A stretch of 64,000 nucleotides of DNA from Sophora flavescens. Its lineage: Eukaryota; Streptophyta; Magnoliopsida; Fabales; Fabaceae. A program made the translations under genes and the position numbers. A model generated the notes under the pieces. That model saw only the letters and a list, made by a program, of their open reading frames with translations. It ran no database searches and was not told where the DNA came from. This document shows, piece by piece, positions 10,626 through 18,130 of this stretch. Positions within the stretch are counted from its first letter, which is position 1. The number at the start of each line of letters is the position of its first letter. The stretch spans positions 1-64,000 of the forward strand of contig JAUPTC010000222.1 of the NCBI GenBank assembly GCA_030762895.1. Reading direction: 5' to 3'.

Positions 10626-11826
10626 AGTGGTATCAAAGCTTAGGCTTTGGTTGAATTTTTGAGTTTATGTTTTTTTCATTTTCTTCTTTGTTCTTCATCT
10701 TCTACCTTTCTTCTTTTTTTCCCATAAAAATCCAAAAGAAAAAAAAATTATTTTCTTGTTTCATTATTCTCAAAGATTTTTCTTTCTAGCATTTCCTTTT
10801 GTTTCCTTTGTTTTTGATAAGTTTTGTGATTTTTGTTACTTGAATTTTGGAATTTTTGTGTGTTTTGTGTTTGACTCTTCTAAGGCCAAAAAAGAGGACA
10901 ATTGAGTGGAAAAAGGCAAGAGTGAAAAAAATTACATCTTGTGTGGAAAAAGCCAATTGAGTGAAATATACATTGTGAACACTTGGTGAGTGGATTGGTT
11001 CTTACATATATATTTTGTTATTTTCTAACTTGTATTCTTTGCTATGTTGCGATTTGAAAATTTCGCCTATGTGCAAGAACATAGGAAAGAGGTTGAAGAG
11101 TGTATCCGGAAAATGCATGAGAGGCGTGACAAGAAGATGAGAGAACGAAAAAAAGAGGTTGAGAAAAGAGGAAAGAATGAAAAGACAAATAGAAAGTTTT
11201 GAAGACCATGTGAAGAAGTTGGTGGAAGACTCCAACAAGAAAGAGAATGAGAAGAAAGAGAGAGAAAGAAAAACAAGAGAATGAGGAAAAAGAAATAGAG
11301 AGTGAAAAGAAGAGTGATGATCAAAAAAGAGAGTGAAAAGAAGAGTGATGAGCAAGAGGAAAAAAGTGGAAAAAAAAAGTGAGCAAAAAGAGAGTTCTTT
11401 GGCAACAAATAGTGAGGAAAACAGGGCTTTGATTTCAAGACAGCCCCAATGCCTAATTTATTGCAAGGGCTTTTGTTTAATTGCCAATGCTTCTAACGAT
11501 CTCTCTTTGCCTAGTCGTGTTAAAACTCTTTTACAGGAATTTGTAGATTTCATCCCAAAGGAAGTACCCCATTGTTTTGAAACTTGCATGGATTCCAAAA
11601 GGCTCACTAAAGCACCTACTCATGCTTTACCTCCTATTGAAATATATTTTGAACTTAAGTTTGATACAACCGATTTAATTGAAGAGTTCATCCCAAGGGA
11701 GGTACCCCATGGCTTGGGAACTTGCACGGTTACCCAAAAGTACGGATATCTAAACACAAGATTTGATAACAAGCTTGGGATTGAAGTCATAAATTCGAGG
11801 ACGAATTTTCTTAAAGAAGGAGGGTA
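10626..11826 (+). mobile_element. Internal region of 1.95-kb element (copy 2, best preserved)
   Basis: At 1201 bp it runs from primer site (10628-10639) to polypurine tract (11813-11826). The leader (10640-11043) is homologous to the array leader at its ends but lacks about 280 nt in the middle. There is no gag core, CCHC knuckle or protease core. What remains is a small charged ORF (11044-11202), a degraded Lys/Glu-rich stretch (11203-11400), a tail shared with the 3.6-kb class (KESSLATNSEENRALISRQPQ-like) and a pol scar. It resembles a TRIM/LARD-type derivative that needs proteins in trans. Confidence 0.87.
11044..11202 (+). CDS. Small charged ORF (52 codons) in gag position of 1.95-kb element
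   Basis: The ATG at 11044 opens MLRFENFAYVQEHRKEVEEC and continues as a Lys/Arg/Glu-rich, probably helical segment to a TGA at 11200-11202. Reading one base differently after Lys-Phe, the charged pattern continues (DHVKKLVEDSNKKENEKKER), so the stop may be a frameshift artefact and the original ORF longer. It has no visible similarity to the Gag of the other two classes, although leader sequence on its 5' side is shared. Damaged versions lie near 304-440 and 2234-2350. Function unknown; it may be a captured fragment or a highly diverged gag 5' end. Confidence 0.45.
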   Translation: MLRFENFAYVQEHRKEVEECIRKMHERRDKKMRERKKEVEKRGKNEKTNRKF

Positions 11827-12067
11827 TGATATGAGCCGTGGGGGGGCAACTCAACTTTCCAACAATAATGATATGAGCTCAATGAAGACCATGGATCAAG
11901 AATCAAATCAAGGACTTGGTGGGCCCATGACAAGAGTTAGACACAAGAAAGCCCAACAAGCTCTTAATTACATGGTGGCTATTTTGATAGAAGCAAGCCC
12001 AAGAATGAGACCAAATGGAATGGAGCCCAAATTGATGACCTATCTCATTCAACTAGAAGACCCATGA
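11333..12067 (+). pseudogene. Tail and pol-scar reading frame of 1.95-kb element, running into LTR3
   Basis: A 244-codon open frame. Residues 1-40 are Lys/Glu-rich and end in the protease-tail motif shared with the array. LLQEFVDFIPKEVPH is the start of RT, and EEFIPREVPHGLGT is a second, related copy. NSRTNFLKEGG matches the end of integrase at the polypurine tract. The last 80 residues are encoded by LTR3 and include GLGGPMTRVRHKKAQQAL. It is a fused remnant of polyprotein ends with all catalytic domains gone. A near-identical frame at 9491-10114 covers the part right of the nested insertion. Confidence 0.75.
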
Positions 12068-12578
12068 TGGCTTGGAAGCCCACTTCTCTAAAGTAGTATT
12101 TTCTAGTTTATTTTAATTCAATAAAAGTGTAATAAATTTTGGACGGTGCACATGTTAATTATGCTTGTGTGGACGGTGCACATGTTAATTATTGTTTTAT
12201 GGGGAAGTAGTCACATTAAGATGACAATTTTGTAAGCATATTCTATGCACCCCATTTTCCTATATGTATGCATCTAGAACATGAATGAAAAAAAAACTTG
12301 GATGTTGAATTTGGATTGAAATCCATTTGTGAGACTTTGTTCTCTTTGGTTCTTGGTTGAGCCAACCTTGTTCTTATCAAGAATCCAAGATTCTTGTGGC
12401 GAACCTCACTTGGCTTATCAAACCCCCTTGGGTTTGTGGCGCCATTCCATTCCTTCTCTTCTTCCATTTGTTGTTTTCTTCTTCTAAAAATTAAAACACA
12501 ATTCGAAATTGGTTAATATACATGGATTAATTCAACCTAAGATCATCAAAAGGCAACCTATTCATTTGGTTTTCATCA
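11827..12578 (+). repeat. LTR3 of the 1.95-kb element cluster
   Basis: It is 752 bp, starts TGATATGAGCCG after the polypurine tract 11813-11826 and ends TTTCATCA before the primer site at 12581-12592. It differs from LTR2 at a handful of positions (for example GGACGG for GGCCCGG). Confidence 0.92.
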
Positions 12579-12894
12579 AGTGGTATCAAAGCTTAGGCTT
12601 TGGTTGATTTTTGATTTATGTTTTTTTCATTTTCTTCTTTGTTCTTCATCTTCTACCTTTCTTCTTTTTCTTCCCAGAAAAATCCAAAAGAAAAAAAAAT
12701 TATTTTCTTGTTTCATTATTCTCAAAGATTTTTCTTTCTAGCCTTTCCTTTTGTTTCCTTTGTTTTGATAAGTTTTGTGATTTTTGTTACTTGAATTTTG
12801 GAATTTTTGTGTGTTTTGTGTTTGACTCTTCTAAGGCCTAAAAGAGGACAATTGAGTGGAAAAAGGCAAGAGTGAAAAAAAAAATTACATCTTG
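12579..12894 (+). mobile_element. Truncated leader of a 1.95-kb element (copy 3), target of the array insertion
   Basis: Primer site and leader match 10626-10945 closely up to TTACATCTTG. There the array LTR begins exactly at its TGATATGAG terminus. The expected continuation TGTGGAAAAAGCC is absent, so the rest of this copy should lie beyond the right end of the array. No gene is present. Confidence 0.8.
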
Positions 12895-13895
12895 TGATAT
12901 GAGCCCAATTTGGAGTATGGTTCAAGAAGCTTATCAAGGACTTGGTGGGCCAATTACAAATGTTACAACCAAGAAAGCCCAACAAGTGTTAATTCAAACT
13001 ATGGTTCTCATCATGGAAGCAAGCTCAAATGCAAGATTGGATGGAATGAAGCCCAAATTATTAACTTACATTATCCAACTAAAGGATCCATGACAAGAGG
13101 GGCGTGCAACATGAAGAAGAGTCCAATTTTAGTTGTTTGTTTTAATTCAATAAGTGTAAATGGGTTTTATGAGTGAGCCCAATTACTAAGTGATGTTTTT
13201 GGGGCAGCCCACTTGCAATCCATGAGGGAATTCGAATTTGTATGTGTCTTAGTGGGAGGAATCTTTAGCTTGCATGCTATAAGAACTCCTAAACTAGTGT
13301 GTTGATATTTTGATAAATTGTATAAATTATGGGGGGTTACACTTTTAATGTGAGAAGCAAGTGTAACCACCACATAATTAGGGGAATGAAGAGTCAAGAA
13401 GAGGGGGGGGCGTAACCTTCATAGTCTTATGGCTGAGTTGAAAGATTTGGTGGCTACATTATGAGGGTTTTTAACTCATGTTATGATGGCTAAGTTAAGT
13501 GGGAATAAGTGAGTGTTTAAGGTCAATTAAGTGGGGGTTATGGTTTGGATTTGGAAGCCCAAAAGTTGGCTGCTCAACTATATGTAATTTGTGACAAACA
13601 CATGGAATGGTAACTTGGATGTTGAATTTGGATTGTAATCCATTTGTGAGAGAATTGTCTCTCTTTGGTTCTTGGTTGAGCCAACTATTGTTCTTATCAA
13701 GAATCCAAGATTCTTGTGGCGAACCTCACTTGGCTTATCAAAACTATTGTTTTGTGGCGCCATCATCATCTTCTTACTCATCCATTTTATTTATTTCTTC
13801 ACTTTAATCTTGGTTACAAAGTGTTACACGAATTTGTGTCTAAAAATTCAAACAAAAAGATCATCAAAGGCAACCTCACCATTTGGTTGTCATCA
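12895..13895 (+). repeat. Array LTR 1
   Basis: It is 1001 bp, TGATATGAGCC...TTGTCATCA. Unlike all later LTRs it has no polypurine tract before it; the left flank is the leader of a 1.95-kb element ending TCTTG. Distinctive variants are GAGAAGCAAG (13361-13370), AAGTGGGAAT (near 13500), ACTATTG (near 13744) and CTAAAAATTCAAAC. The G run is 13403-13410. The frame at 12895-13093 encodes the polyprotein C-terminal extension. The LTR 3' end is uncertain by three bases (TCA or TCATCA). Confidence 0.93.
13698..13716. other. 8-bp stem-loop conserved in all LTR classes
   Basis: CAAGAATC-CAA-GATTCTTG is a perfect 8-bp stem with a 3-nt loop. The same sequence occurs in LTR2 (10425-10443) and in every array LTR (for example 17311-17329). 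The nested element has a variant with a changed loop (8743-8762). Location about 200 bp before the LTR end suggests the transcribed part, but the role is unknown. Confidence 0.6.
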
Positions 13896-13897
13896 AG

Positions 13898-13909
13898 TGG
13901 TATCAAAGC
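13898..13909 (+). promoter_or_regulatory. Primer-binding site, array unit 1
   Basis: TGGTATCAAAGC, two bases after the LTR end. It differs from the common plant initiator-tRNA-Met site (TGGTATCAGAGC) at one position. The same 12-mer is at 17511, 21126, 24745, 28364, 31986, 35604, 39218, 42826, 46437, 50045, 53655, 57274 and 60890. Confidence 0.85.
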
Positions 13910-14517
13910 TTAGGCTTTGGTTGAGTTTTCTGAGTTTTGTTCTTCTTCTTCTACCTTTCTTCTTTTAAACCCAAAAACACAAAAAAAAATACACTTTGAA
14001 TCTATTTGTGAAGGGAAATTTCGTGATGTTGTTCCTGCTCAAAAACAAGTTTTCAATTGTGATTCTCTTCTTCAAAGTTTGAAAAAAAAAAAATTGCACA
14101 AATTATAAGAAAAAAAAATTGTGCATGAAATCTTGAAGGAAAAAAAAAAGAGGAAGAGAAAAGTCTATTTGAGCAATTTGTGTTCTTGAAACAAAAAAAA
14201 AAAAAAAAAGAAAGAAAAATATTTCCCTTCTTCCTTGTTCTTATTTCCAAAGCTTTGCCTTTCTAGCCTTTCCTTTTGTTTCCTTTGTTTTGATAAGTTT
14301 TGTGATTTTTGTTACTTGAATTTTTTGGATTTTTGTGTGGTTTTTGTGTTTGACTCTTCTAAGAACTAAAGGGGAACATTTGAGAGGAAAAAGGCAAGAG
14401 TGTCCAAAATACATTTTTTGTGTGGAAAAAGCCAAAAGAGTGAAGGAAAAAAAAAATCATTGTGTGAACTAGTGAGGGAGTGTAGTGAGGAAACACATAA
14501 ACTCTTCTACTCAAATC
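13910..14517 (+). other. 5' leader of array unit 1
   Basis: About 0.6 kb with no gene I can support. It starts pyrimidine-rich (TTCTTCTTCTTCTACC), then has a stretch with a short open frame shared by all units (about 13917-14108). A 150-bp A-rich tract follows with homopolymers of 8-17 A, then T-rich sequence and a conserved purine-rich block before the gag ATG. Homology to the nested element leader (8509-7907) shows this is ancestral. The same leader precedes gag in every unit. Confidence 0.7.
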
Positions 14518-16710
14518 ATGGCCAACAATGAGGATAGTCCACCATTATCTCCAAGGTCGGCCACTCTTCAAGCTAGGATGGCCAATCAAGTCCAAGCTCT
14601 TTAAAGACAATTGGAGCAAATGCAAGCCAATTATGATAGACAACTTGCTAACCTACACCGTGACGATTCAAGTGACTATGATAGTGAAAGAGGAAGGCCT
14701 AGAGGAGGACGACATAGAGGAGGAGGACATAGGGGAGAGAGGCGTGATAGAGGACTTGAAGGGGTCAAAATCAAAGTTCCTTCCTTTATTGGGAAGAATG
14801 ATCCGGAGGCTTACTTGGAGTGGGAGCTAAAAATAGAACAAGTCTTTGATTGTAATTCATACAATGAAAGCAAGAAGGTGAAAGTAGCCGCCCTTGAGTT
14901 CAAGGAATATGCCCTTGTGTGGTGGGACCAACTACAAAAAGAAAGGAGAAGACATGGAAGAGAGCCCATAGACACTTGGGAGGAGATGAAATTTGTCATG
15001 AGGAAGAGGTATGTCCCAAATCATTATCAAAGGGATATTCACAACAAGTTACAAAGGCTTACCCAAGGGACCAAAAGCGTTGATGAATATTTCAAGGAGA
15101 TGGAGTTGGCCTTACTTAGGTCAAATTTTAAAGAAGATAGGGAGGCTACCATGGCAAGGTTCTTACATGGCTTGAATCAAGATATTCAAGACATAGTGGA
15201 GTTACAAAATTATGTGGAGCTTGAAGATTTGGTTCAACAAGCGATTAAGGTGGAGCAACAAATTAAGAGGAGAAAGTCCAAATATTCTTTTTCTTCATCT
15301 TCCAAATTTCCATCCTCAAATTGGAAGGAAGATTCAAAGAAGGAGGGTGCACCATTTTCTAAAGAGGCCGAGAGCACCCCTCAAGGAAAGAAGCCAATGG
15401 AAACAAGTTCTAGGAGCCGTGATATGAAGTGTTTCAAGTGCTTAGGCCATGGGCATATTGCGTCCCAATGCCCAACAAAGAGGACAATGGTGGCAAGGAA
15501 TGGTGAAGTGGTGTCACAAAGCGAAGCCTCAAGTGAGGAGGAGAGTGAAAAAGGAGAAGAAATTCCGGAGGAGACTTATTCATGGTAAGAAGGCTTTTGG
15601 GAAGTCAAGTCAAGGATCATGAAGCAAGCCAAAGGGAGAATATCTTTCATTCTAGATGTCTAATTCAAGGAAAGGTATGTTCTCTAATCATTGATGGTGG
15701 GAGTTGTGCCAATGTTGTAAGCACTAGATTGGTGTCCAAATTGAATCTTGTTACTAAGGCACATCCAAGGCCATATAGGCTTCAATGGCTAAGTGAGGTT
15801 GGGGAAACGGTGGTGAACAAACAAGTAGAGGTCCCATTCTCAATTGGAAAGTATGAAGATTGTGTACTTTGTGATGTGGTGCCTATGGAGGCAAGCCATA
15901 TGTTGTTGGGAAGGCCTTGGCAATATGACAAAAAGGTCATCCATGATGGGTTCTCAAATAAGTTCACCTTCATGCATCAAGACCGAAAGGTCATTCTTTC
16001 TCCTTTATCTCCAAAGCAAGTTAGTGAGGATCAAATAAGAATGAGAGAAAAAAAAGAGCAAGAGAGAAAAGAAAAGGAGAGTGAGAAAAAGAAAGAAAAG
16101 GAGAGTGAAAAAAGGATTGCAAAAGAGAGTGAGAAAAATATTGAAGAAAAAGGTGAGAAAACAATTGAAAAAAAGAGTGATAAAGAGAAAAATAATGAGG
16201 AAAATATTGTGAAAATTAGTGAAAAGAAAGAGAGTTGTTTGGCAACAAAAAGTGAAGAGAAGGAGGCTTTAATTTCAAGGCAACCCCAATTCATTTTTAT
16301 TGGAACAATTTTTATTTAATTGCTAATGCTTCTAAGGATCTTTCTTTGTCTAGTGGTGTTGTAACTTTTTGCAGAAATTTGGTAATTTCATTCCAAAGGA
16401 AGCACCCTATGGCAATGTCATTGTGAAGAACACTCTGGATGCACCCAAAATGACTAATTTTGTTGATGAAGACTACAATTCGAGGGCGAATTCACTCAAA
16501 GAAGGAGGGAATGATATGAGCCCAATTTGGAGTATGGTTCAAGAAGCTTATCAAGGACTTGGTGGGCCAATTACAAATGTTACAACCAAGAAAGCCCAAC
16601 AAGTGTTAATTCAAACTATGGTTCTCATCATGGAAGCAAGCTCAAATGCAAGATTGGATGGAATGAAGCCCAAATTATTAACTTACATTATCCAACTAAA
16701 GGATCCATGA
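14518..16710 (+). pseudogene. gag-protease-pol-scar frame, array unit 1
   Basis: Gag (14518-15570) has the MANNEDSPPLSPR start, Arg/Gly-rich segment, EYALVWWDQLQKERRR core and CFKCLGHGHIASQC knuckle; protease follows with IDGGSCANVV and LLGRPWQYD. Lesions: TAA at 14602-14604; one G missing near 15570 that ends the gag frame at 15588, with protease continuing from 15582 to 16319; one T missing near 16295 and another near 16370. It is intact at the mid-gag TTTTAAAGAAG site. GAAACACATAAAC before the ATG and GAGAGAGGCGTG in gag are rare variants; the latter is shared only with unit 2. Confidence 0.9.
16498..16511 (+). promoter_or_regulatory. Polypurine tract before array LTR 2
   Basis: AAAGAAGGAGGGAA directly abuts the LTR start TGATATGAG, as expected for the plus-strand primer. 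Identical tracts are at 20111, 23723, 27347, 30968, 34587, 38207, 41814, 45424, 49034, 52642, 56260, 59877 and 63500, so every internal boundary of the array keeps one. Confidence 0.85.
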
Positions 16711-16937
16711 CAAGAGGGGCGTGCAACATGAAGAAGAGTCCAATTTTAGTTGTTTGTTTTAATTCAATAAGTGTAAATGGGTTTTATGAGTGAGCCCAAT
16801 TACTAAGTGATGTTTTTAGGGCAGCCCACTTGCAATCCATGAGGGAATTCGAATTTGTATGTGTCTTAGTGGGAGGAATCTTTAGCTTGCATGCTATAAG
16901 AACTCCTAAACTAGTGTGTTGATATTTTGATAAATTG

Positions 16938-16944
16938 TATAAAT
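16938..16944 (+). promoter_or_regulatory. Candidate TATA box of array LTR
   Basis: TATAAAT, about 430 bp into the LTR and abutting a conserved foldback. The position suits a U3/R boundary, giving a start near 16970. The same heptamer is in nearly all array LTRs; LTR 5 has TATATAAG instead. No direct evidence of use. Confidence 0.4.
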
Positions 16945-16992
16945 TATGGGGGTTACACTTTTAATGTGAGAACAAGTGTAACCACCACATAA
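16944..16992. other. Conserved foldback in array LTR
   Basis: Arms TTATGGGGGTTACACTT (16944-16960) and AAGTGTAACCACCACATAA (16974-16992) pair through a 10-bp perfect GGTTACACTT/AAGTGTAACC core plus outer AT pairs. A 13-nt loop contains TTAATGTGAG. An equivalent foldback with changed arms and the same loop core is in the nested element LTRs (9081-9145 and about 3126-3173). Confidence 0.6.
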
Positions 16993-18130
16993 GTAGGGGA
17001 ATGAAGAGTCAAGCAGGAGGGGGCGTAACCTTCATAGTCTTATGGCTGAGTTGAAAGATTTGGTGGCTACATTATGAGGGTTTTTAACTCATGTTATGAT
17101 GGCTAAGTTAAGTGAGAATAAGTGAGTGTTTAAGGTCAATTAAGTGGGGGTTATGGTTTGGATTTGGAAGCCCAAAAGTTGGCTGCTCAACTATATGTAA
17201 TTTGTGACAAACACATGGAATGGTAACTTGGATGTTGAATTTGGATTGTAATCCATTTGTGAGAGAATTGTCTCTCTTTGGTTCTTGGTTGAGCCAACTA
17301 TTGTTCTTATCAAGAATCCAAGATTCTTGTGGCGAACCTCACTTGGCTTATCAAAACTCTTGTTTTGTGGCGCCATCATCATCTTCTTACTCATCCATTT
17401 TATTTATTTCTTCACTTTAATCTTGGTTACAAAGTGTTACACGAATTTGTGTCCAAAAATTCAACCAAAAAGATCATCAAAGGCAACCTCACCATTTGGT
17501 TGTCATCAAGTGGTATCAAAGCTTAGGCTTTGGTTGAGTTTTCTGAGTTTTGTTCTTCTTCTTCTACCTTTCTTCTTTTAAACCCAAAAAAAAAAAAAAA
17601 TACACTTTGAATCTATTTGTGAAGGGAAATTTCGTGTTGTTGTTCCTGCTCAAAAACAAGTTTTCAATTGTGATTCTCTTCTTCAAAGTTTGAAAAAAAA
17701 AAAAATTTGCACAAATTATAAGAAAAAAAAATTGTGCATGAAATCTTGAAGGAAAAAAAAAAAAGAGGAAGAGAAAAGTCTATTTGAGCAATTTGTGTTC
17801 TTGAAACAAAAAAAAAAAAAAAAGAAAGAAAAATATTTCCCTTCTTCCTTGTTCTTATTTCCAAAGCTTTGCCTTTCTAGCCTTTCCTTTTGTTTCCTTT
17901 GTTTTGATAAGTTTTGTGATTTTTGTTACTTGAATTTTTTGGATTTTTTGTGTGGTTTTTGTGTTTGACTCTTCTAAGAACTAAAGGGGAACATTTGAGA
18001 GGAAAAAGGCAAGAGTGTCCAAAATACATTTTTTTGTGTGGAAAAAGCCAAAAGAGTGAAGAAAAAAAATCATTGTGTGAACTAGTGAGGGAGTGTAGTG
18101 AGGAAACAAATAAACTCTTCTACTCAAATC

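Larger units (their letters stand above)
16512..17508 (+). repeat. Array LTR 2
   Basis: It is 997 bp. It has TTTTTAGGGCAG where most LTRs have TTTTTGGGGCAG, a variant shared with LTRs 4 and 5. The usual G run is interrupted (GCAGGAGGGGGCG). The leader of unit 2 is 17509-18130. Confidence 0.93.

Noticed and set aside
13898..13909. tRNA gene near each LTR end
   Set aside because: Only the 12-nt complement of a tRNA 3' end is present; no cloverleaf or internal promoter boxes follow.
13672..13968. Hydrophobic 98-codon + strand ORF at LTR 3' end
   Set aside because: It crosses the LTR end and primer site and depends on T-rich leader sequence; not conserved in the other element classes.
13917..14108. 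Leader ORF (FESICEGKF region) as a captured host gene fragment
   Set aside because: The nested element leader (about 8410-8300 on the minus strand) has homologous sequence without an equivalent clean frame, so it is ancestral leader.
14528..14830. 100-codon ORF starting just inside gag in another frame
   Set aside because: It overlaps gag fully in the +1 frame and ends at an arbitrary stop; a shadow of the conserved DNA.
14811..14999. 62-codon minus-strand ORF repeated in every unit
   Set aside because: It lies antisense to the conserved gag core and is conserved only because gag is. It has no start context or family resemblance.
16031..16294. Phe/Ser/Leu-rich minus-strand ORF that looks like a membrane protein, repeated in every unit
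   Set aside because: It is the complement of the A-rich Lys/Glu tail; hydrophobicity is a by-product of T-rich codons, and its frame varies with A-run length.
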